Assembly: GCA_947442255.1 (NCBI GenBank)
Contig: CANEVO010000015.1
Location: forward strand, 1 to 46,291
Origin: Opitutia bacterium
GTDB lineage: Bacteria > Verrucomicrobiota > Verrucomicrobiae > Opitutales > Opitutaceae
DNA: 46,291 nt
Reading direction: 5' to 3'
In this document: piece by piece, positions 7,746-16,616 of the stretch
How the letters are laid out: every line of letters begins with the position of its first letter
Numbering within the stretch: the stretch's first letter is position 1
Program-made: the position numbers and the translations under genes
The notes under the pieces: model-generated
Database searches by the model: none
What the model saw: only the letters and a program-made list of their open reading frames with translations
Told to the model about the DNA's origin: nothing

Positions 7746-10458
7746 ATTGAGTCTTCAGGTAGGCGGCGATGTCCGCGACATCCTGGGCGGACAACCCGAG
7801 TTGTTCGGCGCTGAGCATGAGTGAGCGGCCGAGCGGGGCCCGGCTGCGGATGCGTGCGGCGGGAACCATTTGGGTGAGCCCGCCCATGGACTGCACGATC
7901 ACGGGGTCGCCGTTGCTATAAACGATACCGTCGATGACCGAGCCGTCGTTGAGCTTCAGTTCCGTGCCGTCGTAGCCCTGCGAGATATCGGCGGAGGGAT
8001 TGATGATGGAGTTGATCACGACATCGGCCGTCTGGCTGCGGGCGAACCCGGTCAGCGTGGGGGCGTAGTCGACGCCTTTGTCCCCGATCCGGTGACAGAG
8101 CAGGCAGGATTGTGCGAGGCCGCCACCGCGCGCGGCGTCGCCCGGCAGCCGGGCGATGTCGGCGGCCGGCGGCAGCGTGTTTGCGGCCGGGGCGGGCACG
8201 ACACTGGGGGTGACCGTGACTTTCTCGGCGTCGTAGAGGCCCCGGGTCTTGAGGGCCGCATCCAGGCCGTTGCCGGCCCAGCGGCTGTCCTTGTAATTGA
8301 GAATCCACCACAGGGCGTGGGTTTTGACGGCACCGGAACCCTTTTCCGCGAGATTGAGCAGGGCGTCGGAAGCTTCGCGCGTGGGAATAAATCCGAGGGC
8401 GGTGACGGCTCCAAGCCGGTCGGACTCGGAAAGCGTCGACGAGCCGGCGCGGGCGGCGAGAGCCGGTTCGGCGCCCGCGGGAGTCAGCCGCCAGACCAGA
8501 TTGGCAAACGAGGCGGGCCATTTTTGTGCATCGGCGCCCGGGGCTGACGCGGCGAGGGCGGCGTAGATTTCCTGCTCCTTGCCGGTGCAGCCGGTGCCCC
8601 ACGCTTCGAGGTAGGCGCGATCGACGCCATCGTAACCGCGGGCGAGCGTGAGCAGCAGGGCGCGCGATTCGGCGAGCGGCACATCGCGCAGGGCGAGGGC
8701 GACTTCGCGGCGAACGGCGGGCGCGGCATCGGTGGCCAGCGACTTGGCGTGATCGAGCACGCGGTGGCCGGCACGCCGCAGCGCGCGGAAGGCGGCGATC
8801 CGCAGCATCGGGTCGGCGGTGCGCAGCTGTGCCTCGGTATGCGCCACGCCCTCGGGCCCGAGTTGGGCCAGCAGGAAGACGGCCCGCGCGCGGACGTAGG
8901 GGTTGGAGTCGTTGAGCAACGCGGCGACGGCGGCGGTGGCCTTGCCGCCCTGGGCGCGCAGCTTGTTGAAGCCCAGGGCACGAACGTTGACCGCGGGACT
9001 CTTGAGCGCGGCGATCTGGCCCGCGGTGGTGGCGAGATCGAATTTCGGCGTCGTGAGCTTCCGGCCTTTCGGCGCGATGCGGTAGATGGCGCCCGTCGCG
9101 GTGCTGTCGCGATCCTGGTGGCCGCCGACGCGGGGATCGAACCAGTCCGCCACGTAGATGGCTCCGTCGGGGCCGACGGCGACGTCGGAGGCACGGAACC
9201 AGGTTTTCAAATCGGGCGAAAGCACGCCGCGCTGGGAATCCATGCCGCCGAATTCCCGTTCCTTGTTGCTCGTTAGAAAATCGAAACGTTCCAGCTTGTA
9301 GCCGGCGCCCTCGGCCTTCGGGAAATACCCGAAAATCGTATTGCGGGCGGATTCGCAGGTGAGGAGGACCCCGCGCCATTTTTCGCCGAGGGCGTCACCC
9401 TCGTAATTTACGATGCCGGTTGGAGCGCCGTTGCCGTAGACATCGCCGACGGGAATCGTGCCGGGATCCTGCTGGCGCCACTCCGCGATCGCCGCGACCT
9501 GCCCGGGACGCTTGTCGGCCTGCCAGGTGCGGCGGCCGTCGCGGGAGAAGAAACCCGCGTTGCCGTATTCCATCAGGAAGGAGGTGCGCGCGGCCGGCGG
9601 ATCGTCGTTGTCGTTCTGGAAGACGTCGCCGAACGAGCTGACCGTCTGCTCGTAGCTGTTGCGGAAATTGTAGCCGATCACCTCGACGTTGGTACCGTCG
9701 GGGTTCATGCGCATCGCAAATCCGCCGACGTAGACGTGGCCGTCGTCACTCTTCGAGCCGGAGATATCGAGCGGCTTCCAGTTGTAGAGCGGCACGGCGC
9801 CACTGCTGCGGCCGTCGTAAATGCTGCCGACGCGAAACGCCCGACCGGAGCGGTCGGTGAAAAACGCGCCGGTGTTACCCTGATTTAAATACCATTTACC
9901 GTCGGGGCCGAACGTTACCGAGTGGAGGGAATGGTCGTGGTTGCGGCCCTGAAACCCGGTGAGGAGGACTTCGCGCTTGTCGAAGCGCGCGTCGAATTTT
10001 CCGTCGCGATCGACGTCGGTGTAGACGATGAGGTCGGGGGCGTTGGAGACCACGATCTGATTGTCGATGACGGCGATGCCGAGCGGGGCGAGGAGGCTGG
10101 GTTCCTGGATGAAGACGCTGCTCTTGTCGGCGACGCCGTCCCCGTCGGTGTCCTCGAGGATCACCACGCGGTCACCGTCGGGATCGCGGCCGGCGTGGCG
10201 GCGGTAGTTTACGCCCTCGGTGACCCAGACCCGGCCCTGGGCGTCGACGTCGAGATTGGTGGGATTGCGGAGCTGCGGCGAACGGGCCCAGACGGTGATT
10301 TCGAGATCGTCGGGCAGGGTAAACAGACTCACGGGCACGATGGGTGCGGGCGGATCGATCCCGGGAGGGATGGGGGCTTGCGCGTGAGCGGCGGAAGCGA
10401 GCACGACGAGGCCAAAGGCAATTCGGGCGCGCAGAACGAGACGGGGGAGGGGAATCAT
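7744..10458 (-). CDS. Secreted PVC-type heme-binding protein: beta-propeller, HEAT repeats, cytochrome c (first)
   Basis: A large exported protein of 904 residues. Order: signal peptide (MIPLPRLVLRARIAFGLVVLASAAHAQ); a membrane-bound-dehydrogenase-type beta-propeller, about 40-510, with blades such as NPTNLDVDAQGRVWVTEGVNY and DVAVGPDGAIYVADWFDP; HEAT-like helical repeats, about 520-745; and a C-terminal cytochrome c domain with heme site CLLCH near 784-788, followed by APTLTGF and INPSADISQGYDG. Such proteins are abundant in Planctomycetes and Verrucomicrobia and are thought to be periplasmic redox enzymes, probably sugar or alcohol dehydrogenases; substrates are unproven. ATG 10458 was chosen for the signal peptide. 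It converges on the DUF1080 triplet. Confidence 0.88.
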   Translation of the reverse strand: MIPLPRLVLRARIAFGLVVLASAAHAQAPIPPGIDPPAPIVPVSLFTLPDDLEITVWARSPQLRNPTNLDVDAQGRVWVTEGVNYRRHAGRDPDGDRVVILEDTDGDGVADKSSVFIQEPSLLAPLGIAVIDNQIVVSNAPDLIVYTDVDRDGKFDARFDKREVLLTGFQGRNHDHSLHSVTFGPDGKWYLNQGNTGAFFTDRSGRAFRVGSIYDGRSSGAVPLYNWKPLDISGSKSDDGHVYVGGFAMRMNPDGTNVEVIGYNFRNSYEQTVSSFGDVFQNDNDDPPAARTSFLMEYGNAGFFSRDGRRTWQADKRPGQVAAIAEWRQQDPGTIPVGDVYGNGAPTGIVNYEGDALGEKWRGVLLTCESARNTIFGYFPKAEGAGYKLERFDFLTSNKEREFGGMDSQRGVLSPDLKTWFRASDVAVGPDGAIYVADWFDPRVGGHQDRDSTATGAIYRIAPKGRKLTTPKFDLATTAGQIAALKSPAVNVRALGFNKLRAQGGKATAAVAALLNDSNPYVRARAVFLLAQLGPEGVAHTEAQLRTADPMLRIAAFRALRRAGHRVLDHAKSLATDAAPAVRREVALALRDVPLAESRALLLTLARGYDGVDRAYLEAWGTGCTGKEQEIYAALAASAPGADAQKWPASFANLVWRLTPAGAEPALAARAGSSTLSESDRLGAVTALGFIPTREASDALLNLAEKGSGAVKTHALWWILNYKDSRWAGNGLDAALKTRGLYDAEKVTVTPSVVPAPAANTLPPAADIARLPGDAARGGGLAQSCLLCHRIGDKGVDYAPTLTGFARSQTADVVINSIINPSADISQGYDGTELKLNDGSVIDGIVYSNGDPVIVQSMGGLTQMVPAARIRSRAPLGRSLMLSAEQLGLSAQDVADIAAYLKTQ

Positions 10459-10592
10459 TGGTTTGAAAAAGGAGATTCCCCGCGAGTGTGGCAATCGCGT
10501 GTTTTGGGAAGAACGCCGCGGCGATAGGGCTCGCGCCCGACCGGTCCCCAACCGTGTTGGCCTGACGGTGCCGAAACAACAATCGCAGCAAC

Positions 10593-13500
10593 CTACCCCA
10601 CGAACGAAGGTTCGACCCCGAGCGTGCCAGTCAGCCCGGCGATGTAATCAGGATGCCGCGCGGCCGCTGCCGCGGCATGGGTGAAGGCGAGCCGGTCCCG
10701 GAGCCCGAGTTGTTCCGTCACATCGGCATAGTTGTCGCGGGCGAGCAGCTTTTCGAGGTAGCGCGTCTGGTTGGCCCAGTGGCGGGCGTCGCGCCGCTGT
10801 TGCGCCTCGAGTCGGGCGCGATACCAGTCGCTCGCCAGCAGGTGTTCGCGGGTAAAGAGCGCGCGGAATGCCGGGGCATCGGCCGCGTGGCCCTGCCACG
10901 TGCCGTCCCGCATCAGATGGAGCAACGCCTGGAGCGGCGGCAGGGCGTGGTCGATCGAGCCATCGGCGAAGTAGGAACCGGCCGCCGTCCGCATCGCCTC
11001 GACGATGTTCGCCATGCCTTCGGCGAAGACGCCGGTGTCCTGCGTCTCGGGGCGCAGGTGCTGCTCGTCGAAGACCGTGCTCGGGTTGCTCAATACGCGC
11101 CCGCAGTAGGTTTGGACGAAACGGGCGGTGATGCGCCAGCCGAGCCGGCTGGCCAGCACCGGTTCGCCGGTATGTTGCCAGTCGGCGCAGCGTTCGAGAT
11201 AACCGTGATCGATGAGATAGCGCGGCGTGCGCTCCTCCGGCGTCATGCGGGCCCAGATTTCGGGGACAAGCAGGCTGATGTCGTGGTCGACGCGGTAACG
11301 AGGGCCGAGCCAGCCCGCGGCCGACGAGAAAACCGCGAGGTCGGTGAGCACATACGACACGAAGGCCGCGTTCAGGTCGTAAATGGGAGGCAGGGCATTG
11401 AACGGTCCCTTGGTGAGCGCGCCTTCGGACCCCGCGCCGGTGGTGGACGGCGACTTGCCCGTCAGGCTCGCGATGAAATCCATGAAGGCTTCCGGCAACT
11501 CCTGGTAATGGATGGGGCCGTAGACGCAAAGGGGACGAACGCCGGGTTCGGGTGGGTTGAGGCGGCGCCCGGCGAGCACGGCACCCACGGGAAACTGTAC
11601 CGGCGAGCCGGCGGGCAGGCGGCGGTACAGTCGCGCCCCCAGGTGGGCGAGATAAGTGGAGCGGGGATCCTCGAGATCGGGCCGCTTCTGCAGGTAACGC
11701 GGATTTTTCGAGGGCTTGCCGTCGACGAGCCGCGGGTGCGCCGGCGAGGCAAGATAGTCGGGCCGGGTGGCGGTGGCGAATTTCTGGAACATCGCGCGCA
11801 CGGGTTCGGTGAAGGTGTCGAAGCCGATCGCATCCTCCACGATGGTTTGCGCTGCCGCCCGGTTCAGCGGCTCGTAGTTGGAAAAGAAATTTCCTTCCTG
11901 GGAAAAATCCCGTTCGGTGCGCTTGTCGTAACCGCGGATGATCGCGTCGTCGGGCCGCTGGAAAAGCGCGTACTCGCAGTTGTGGACGAATTTCAGGGCG
12001 AGGGTGTCGCCGCTGGCGGCGGGCAGCCCGGCCACCGCGCGGCGCGGTGCAACGACCGAGGCGGTGATGTCGTCCTCGACCTGGATTTTGACCGCGGGGA
12101 AAAAATCCTTGCGCAGGCTGAAGGTCCGCCAACCACCGTCTGGCGTGAAGCCGACGCGCAGGTAGTGGGTGAGTACTTTCTGCCGGTGATATTTCACCTC
12201 GTTGCCGGGGCGCCCGTTGATGGTATCGACCGAAAAATGCCGGCGCCAGTCGTCGCCCCACTCGGGTTTGTAGTAGCGCTTGATCAGGAGCACGAGATCC
12301 CGGACGTAGTGGGGGATGGTATCGAGCCACGCGTTATACGCGTCGGTGTAATCGGAACTGCGGCTCAACAATTTCACTACGGAGCCGAGCGAGCGCTCGG
12401 GGCTGAGCAGCGGCCGGCCACGCGAGCGGTTGCGCGCCGGATCGCGGAAACGCTCGCCGTATTCGCGGCGCAGGATCGAGTCGACGAAATCGAAATCGGC
12501 CGGCAGATCGCTGACGAAGTTGGGCCCGATGAAGATGGCATCGGCGATCGACTTCGAGATTTCGGATTTGCCGCCGCCGGAAACGGTGCACGGCTTGTGG
12601 CAGAGCAGACCCTCGGCCGTCGTGCCGCGGAGTCGCCAGCGGCGGCCCTCGTCCGGCTTGACCATTTCGATCTTGTAGCCGGACGGCAGCACGTAGGTCT
12701 GGCCCGGCAGCAGTTTGATGGCGTGCAACGGGGCGGTGGGGTCACGTCCCTTGCCGCCATCGGTCCGCTTGCCGGCCGGCCAGGAGACCGTTTGCGCGCG
12801 GAGATCGAAATAGGCATCCTGCGGCACGTAGCAGATGTCGGGGTGGCGGCGGTCGCGGGCCCAGCCCTCCGGCTGGATTTCCGCGCGGTCGCCGAGCACC
12901 GCCAGCGCTTCCTCGAAGGTGTGGTCGACGGTGGCGATGTGCTGGCTCAGCTGGAAATCCTCGCCGAGATCGTAGCTCGGAAAAACGATGGCGCCCCCCG
13001 CGTGCTCTTCCTCGCACTGGCCGAGGAGATTCGCGGCAAAGCTGATCTGGGCCTTCACCTCTTTTTTGCAGTAGCCGAAATAATTGTCGGCGATGAGCGT
13101 GACGATCGCGCCGCCGGGATCGCGGGCGGTGAGCTTGAAGGCGGCGCCGTCGTTGTAGAGTTCGTCGGGTTGCTTCCAGCACATGCCGTCGCGGCGCTCG
13201 CGGGGCGTGGCCTCCGCCCAGCGCGGGAGCCCGAGTTCCCATTTGGTCAGCCGGGTCAGATGGGTCGCGAGAATGACGCAACCGGTGTGGCCGGTCCAGT
13301 GCTCGGGATCGAGGGCCGCGTCGTTTTCCGGCAAGTGCGGATCGCCGGCATTGCCGAAAATGCGTTCGACGAAATCGAGGTTGGCGACAAGGGCGCCGGG
13401 GACGAAGAAGCGGGTCTCCATCGCGCGCTGCGCGGTGAAACCCGGCACGGCGGGGCACACGACGGGCCGCAGGTGGAGCGAGACGAAACACCCGGCGGGC

Positions 13501-14060
13501 GCGGCGGCCGTGGCGGTGAACGGCAGCCGGAGCAGGTCGGCGGGCGGATGGAAGGCGTGGTGCAGCAACCGCCCGAAGACGGCGGGTGGCACGGCCTTCT
13601 TGTCGTCGGGCACCGGCAGGCCGAGCGCGGCGACATGAAAGATGCCCTGCGTGGTGCGCCGGTCGCTGCGCGGGTTGTGCAACACGCCCTGACGCACGCG
13701 GTAGGACGAGAGAATGTCGCTCCGGTGGCAGTCGGCATCGGGTGGGAGCGAGAGCAATCGCGCGAGGCCGACGCGGTCGAGCACGAGCGTGGTGGCGGGC
13801 ACGCGGGGGATATCGGCCTGACCGTCGAACTGTTGATCGATGAAATTCTGGATCCGTTGGTCGACCGGGCAGAGATGGCGCGCCAGGGCGCGGTCTTTTT
13901 CGCGGCTGAGGGCGAGAAAGTGATCGACCAGCGGCGCGAGTCCGTCCGCCTGCGGCGCGGCGACCCCGGGCTGGCGGATTTCACGCAGCTTAAGGTTGAG
14001 GTAGGCGATGAGCTGTCCGTCGGAATCGCCGGGTAAATCCGCGAGGGAGGAATTGGCCAT
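10593..14060 (-). CDS. Large conserved cytosolic protein, possibly PPi-type phosphoenolpyruvate carboxykinase
   Basis: A 1155-residue protein with no signal peptide or membrane segments. Visible landmarks are NYFGYCKKEVKAQISFAANL followed by EEEHAGGAIVFPSYDLGEDF (about 325-365), a Gly-rich phosphate-binding-like loop CTVSGGGKSEISKS (SGGGKSE at 494-500), and the Tyr/Trp-rich segment LLIKRYYKPEWGDDWRRHFS near 590. Size and the phosphate loop fit the PPi-type PEP carboxykinases known from Entamoeba and Propionibacterium, which interconvert PEP, CO2 and Pi with oxaloacetate and PPi. I make this call from remembered family features, not an alignment; if wrong, it is an uncharacterised conserved protein. 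The start is ATG 14060; a GTG at 14093 adds 11 residues. The next gene on this strand starts 134 bp downstream. Confidence 0.5.
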   Translation of the reverse strand: MANSSLADLPGDSDGQLIAYLNLKLREIRQPGVAAPQADGLAPLVDHFLALSREKDRALARHLCPVDQRIQNFIDQQFDGQADIPRVPATTLVLDRVGLARLLSLPPDADCHRSDILSSYRVRQGVLHNPRSDRRTTQGIFHVAALGLPVPDDKKAVPPAVFGRLLHHAFHPPADLLRLPFTATAAAPAGCFVSLHLRPVVCPAVPGFTAQRAMETRFFVPGALVANLDFVERIFGNAGDPHLPENDAALDPEHWTGHTGCVILATHLTRLTKWELGLPRWAEATPRERRDGMCWKQPDELYNDGAAFKLTARDPGGAIVTLIADNYFGYCKKEVKAQISFAANLLGQCEEEHAGGAIVFPSYDLGEDFQLSQHIATVDHTFEEALAVLGDRAEIQPEGWARDRRHPDICYVPQDAYFDLRAQTVSWPAGKRTDGGKGRDPTAPLHAIKLLPGQTYVLPSGYKIEMVKPDEGRRWRLRGTTAEGLLCHKPCTVSGGGKSEISKSIADAIFIGPNFVSDLPADFDFVDSILRREYGERFRDPARNRSRGRPLLSPERSLGSVVKLLSRSSDYTDAYNAWLDTIPHYVRDLVLLIKRYYKPEWGDDWRRHFSVDTINGRPGNEVKYHRQKVLTHYLRVGFTPDGGWRTFSLRKDFFPAVKIQVEDDITASVVAPRRAVAGLPAASGDTLALKFVHNCEYALFQRPDDAIIRGYDKRTERDFSQEGNFFSNYEPLNRAAAQTIVEDAIGFDTFTEPVRAMFQKFATATRPDYLASPAHPRLVDGKPSKNPRYLQKRPDLEDPRSTYLAHLGARLYRRLPAGSPVQFPVGAVLAGRRLNPPEPGVRPLCVYGPIHYQELPEAFMDFIASLTGKSPSTTGAGSEGALTKGPFNALPPIYDLNAAFVSYVLTDLAVFSSAAGWLGPRYRVDHDISLLVPEIWARMTPEERTPRYLIDHGYLERCADWQHTGEPVLASRLGWRITARFVQTYCGRVLSNPSTVFDEQHLRPETQDTGVFAEGMANIVEAMRTAAGSYFADGSIDHALPPLQALLHLMRDGTWQGHAADAPAFRALFTREHLLASDWYRARLEAQQRRDARHWANQTRYLEKLLARDNYADVTEQLGLRDRLAFTHAAAAAARHPDYIAGLTGTLGVEPSFVG

Positions 14061-14204
14061 GGAGGAAAGGAGGGCGTGCCCAACCGGGCGCACCCTCCCA
14101 GCAAGGCAGGGCCGCGGCGGCGGGCAAACGTCTTGAGCGGATTTTTTGTGGGGACCGGTGGACTCGGTAAACGGGGTGGCAGCCCGCCGGCCGCGAGGTC
14201 CGGA

Positions 14205-14260
14205 CGCTAATACACTTGCAGGTGTGGCAGCGGAAAATTACCGGGTCGGGGATGAGCCCC
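14205..14260 (+). other. Structured leader ahead of the ceramidase-like gene
   Basis: Two potential RNA hairpins lie in the divergent 250-bp gap. The first pairs CGCT (14205-14208) with AGCG (14229-14232) and ACAC with GTGT inside it. The second is GGGG/CCCC at 14248-14260. No known riboswitch core is recognised, so this is only possible structure in a 5' untranslated region. The rest of the gap, from 14061 to 14311, shows nothing clear. Confidence 0.25.
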
Positions 14261-14311
14261 TGCAACAGCCCCGGCCACGGTTCGACGACGGTGCCTTCCC
14301 GCTTGGCCAAA

Positions 14312-15712
14312 GTGAATGCCTTGGACCGCCGCTGGCCGGGCATCAGCCGAGCCGCGCTGGGGATCGTGCTCCTGCTTGCGCTGCTGCCGGCCGTGGCCGA
14401 GGGCGCCGGGTCGCCGGCCTCCTCATGGCGGGCGGGTGTGGCCCGCGTGAAGATCACGCCCGAGAAGACGATGTGGATGACCGGCTACGGGTCCCGCACG
14501 CATCCTGCGGAAGGCACGATGCTGGACCTCTGGGTGAAAGCGCTCGCGCTGGAGGATCCGTCCGGGCGCAAGGGGGTTTTGCTCACCGCCGACGTGTGCG
14601 GGGTGACCCGCGACATCACCAACCGCGTGGCCGCCGAATTGAGCCAGCGGCACCAGCTGCCGCGCGAATCAGTGATGGTGAATGTTTCCCACACGCATTG
14701 CTCGCCCTTCGTGGAGGGGTTTGCCGATGGCTTGCGCGTGTTCAACGACGAGGACCGGAAGAGTTTCGCCGCCTATCGGCAGCAACTGGAAGCGTGGATG
14801 GTGCAGGCCGCGGAGACGGCCCTGGCGAACCTGGTGCCGGCGGCACTGGGCTGGAGCGTCGATTCCGCGGATTTTGCCGTGAACCGGCGGAAAAATCCCG
14901 AGAACGACGTGCCCGCCCTGCGGGCGGCCGGCAAATTGCTTGGCCCGGTGGATCACGACGTGCCCGTGCTCGCGGTGCGCTCGGCCCAGGGCGAACTTTT
15001 TGGCGTGGTCTTCGCGTATGCCTGCCACAACACGACCCTTTCGATTTACCAATGGCACGGCGACTACGCCGGTTCGGCGCAGCAGGAAATTCAACGCCGG
15101 CATCCGGGCGTGACGGCGCTTTTCGTCCTCGGTTGCGGCGGCAACATCAATCCGCTGCCGCGCCGCGAACTTCCGCTCGTGGAAAAATACGGGCGGGAAC
15201 TGGCCGATGCCGTGGACCGTGCGGTGGGCCGGCCGATGCAGCCGATCAGCGGACCCTTCCGCTCCGCTTTCGAGGAAATCACGCTCGCTTTCTCCGAGCT
15301 TCCGGCGCGGGAGCAGCTGGTCGCGGCGACCAAGGCCAGGACCGAGGGCGAACGCGCGTGGGGCACCCATCTCCTTTCCCAGCTGGATCACGGAGGGATT
15401 CCCATGTCGTATCCCTTTCCGATCCAGGCCTGGCGTCTCGGCGGGCTTTCGTGGGTCGCGTTGGGCGGCGAGACGGTCGTGGACTACGCGCTGCGGCTGA
15501 AAAAGGAGGCTGGTCCAAACCTCTGGGTCTTCGGGTATTCGAACGACGTCATGGCCTACATCCCGTCCGAGAGCATTCTCGCCGAGGGTGGCTATGAAGG
15601 AAAGACCTCGATGATTCCCCACGCCAAACCGAGCGCCTGGCAGCCGGGATTGGAAGGCAAGATCGTGAGCAAGGCGGAAGACTTATTGCGCCAGGTCCGC
15701 GCGGGCCGCTGA
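14312..15712 (+). CDS. Exported neutral/alkaline ceramidase-like hydrolase
   Basis: A protein of about 466 residues built around the neutral ceramidase N-terminal domain. GTG 14312 gives signal peptide VNALDRRWPGISRAALGIVLLLALLPAVAEGAG; an ATG at 14216 would add 32 polar residues. Family features are AGVARVKITPEKTMWMTGYG at the mature N-terminus, a metal site in VSHTHCSPF (about 124-132) and YACHNTTLS near 237. True ceramidases cleave the N-acyl bond of ceramide, but short single-domain bacterial relatives are widespread in Planctomycetes and Verrucomicrobia, and their real substrates are unknown. It is divergent from the 1155-residue gene and followed by the fourth DUF1080 gene. Confidence 0.82.
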   Translation: MNALDRRWPGISRAALGIVLLLALLPAVAEGAGSPASSWRAGVARVKITPEKTMWMTGYGSRTHPAEGTMLDLWVKALALEDPSGRKGVLLTADVCGVTRDITNRVAAELSQRHQLPRESVMVNVSHTHCSPFVEGFADGLRVFNDEDRKSFAAYRQQLEAWMVQAAETALANLVPAALGWSVDSADFAVNRRKNPENDVPALRAAGKLLGPVDHDVPVLAVRSAQGELFGVVFAYACHNTTLSIYQWHGDYAGSAQQEIQRRHPGVTALFVLGCGGNINPLPRRELPLVEKYGRELADAVDRAVGRPMQPISGPFRSAFEEITLAFSELPAREQLVAATKARTEGERAWGTHLLSQLDHGGIPMSYPFPIQAWRLGGLSWVALGGETVVDYALRLKKEAGPNLWVFGYSNDVMAYIPSESILAEGGYEGKTSMIPHAKPSAWQPGLEGKIVSKAEDLLRQVRAGR

Positions 15713-15847
15713 GGCTGAGGCGGTGCGCCGGGTGGCGGCCCTTGCCTTTTTCGAGCGAAACTAAATCACTCAAGGTGCAATGCGGCCGAACCGTGGGTCG
15801 CGCTGCAATCTCCCGTTAAACGCGGTTTTCGGCGTAACAAATCCCCC

Positions 15848-16570
15848 ATGAAACCCCTGACCCTGCTTCTTACCTGTACCGCCCTGCTCGGGCTGCCGGG
15901 CTCCGCGCGCGCCGCGGATGTTCCCCAATACCGCGACTTGTTCAACGGCCGGGATCTGACCGGCTGGGTCAATGTGAACACCGGTCCGGATACCTGGAAA
16001 GTGCGCGACGGTCTGCTGGTCTGCAGCGGGCGGCCGATCGGCGTGATGCGTTCCGAAAAGCAATACGAGAATTTCATGCTGCACATCGAGTGGATGCATC
16101 TGGAGCCCGGCGGAAATTCCGGCGTGTTCGTCTGGAGCGAAGGCACGGTGCCGCCGGGCAAGCAGCTGCCGAAGGGCTGCGAGGTACAGATGCTCGAACT
16201 GGATTGGCCGAACATAAACCGCGACAAGGATGGCAAGCCCCGCCATCCGGGTTATGTGAGCGGCGAATTGTTTGGCGCGAACGGACTGAAAACGACGCCC
16301 GACAACCCACGTGGTGACCGAAGCATGTCTTTCGAGGGTCGCTGCAAGGGCCGCGGCGAATGGAACACCTACGATGTCGTTTGCGTCGACGGCGTCATCA
16401 AGCTGGCGGTCAACGGCAAGTTTGTGAACGGCGTCAGCAAGTCGACGGTGCGAAAAGGCTACCTGTGCCTCGAATCCGAGGGCGCCGAGATTCACTTCCG
16501 GAACATCCGCATTCTGGAGCTGCCGCCGGGCATGGTGACGCCCGAACAGACTGCGCCCGTCGTGCAATAA
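15848..16570 (+). CDS. Exported DUF1080 protein, copy 4 (divergent)
   Basis: A 240-residue DUF1080 protein distinct from the triplet: signal peptide [22 protein letters not shown], then [19 protein letters not shown], a shorter strand pattern with [31 protein letters not shown] in place of EIDPTPRAL, and [12 protein letters not shown] at the end. Lack of the PTPRAL motif places it in another subfamily, so it probably acts on a different glycoside. It stands 135 bp after the ceramidase-like gene and converges on the second propeller/cytochrome gene, the same geometry as the triplet. Confidence 0.88.
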   Translation: MKPLTLLLTCTALLGLPGSARAADVPQYRDLFNGRDLTGWVNVNTGPDTWKVRDGLLVCSGRPIGVMRSEKQYENFMLHIEWMHLEPGGNSGVFVWSEGTVPPGKQLPKGCEVQMLELDWPNINRDKDGKPRHPGYVSGELFGANGLKTTPDNPRGDRSMSFEGRCKGRGEWNTYDVVCVDGVIKLAVNGKFVNGVSKSTVRKGYLCLESEGAEIHFRNIRILELPPGMVTPEQTAPVVQ

Positions 16571-16599
16571 AAACAGGGTGCCCGCCGGCTGGCGGGCAC
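16569..16599 (-). terminator. Rho-independent terminator of the second propeller/cytochrome gene
   Basis: A perfect 9-bp stem, GTGCCCGCC (16578-16586) with GGCGGGCAC (16591-16599), and a 4-nt loop. On the minus strand it is followed after four bases by TTTTT (plus-strand A-run 16569-16573), so it is oriented to end the minus-strand transcript. The stem could also slow plus-strand transcription from the DUF1080 gene. It fills most of the 46-bp convergent gap. Confidence 0.8.
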
Positions 16600-16616
16600 T
16601 GCGGAGGCCGGGCGGG

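Noticed and set aside
10653..14036. A 1127-codon open frame on the plus strand, antisense to the 1155-residue gene
   Set aside because: High-GC third positions keep the antisense frame open. The predicted protein is Arg/Gly/Glu-rich, lacks family motifs and is a shadow of the minus-strand gene, which shows clear conserved motifs.
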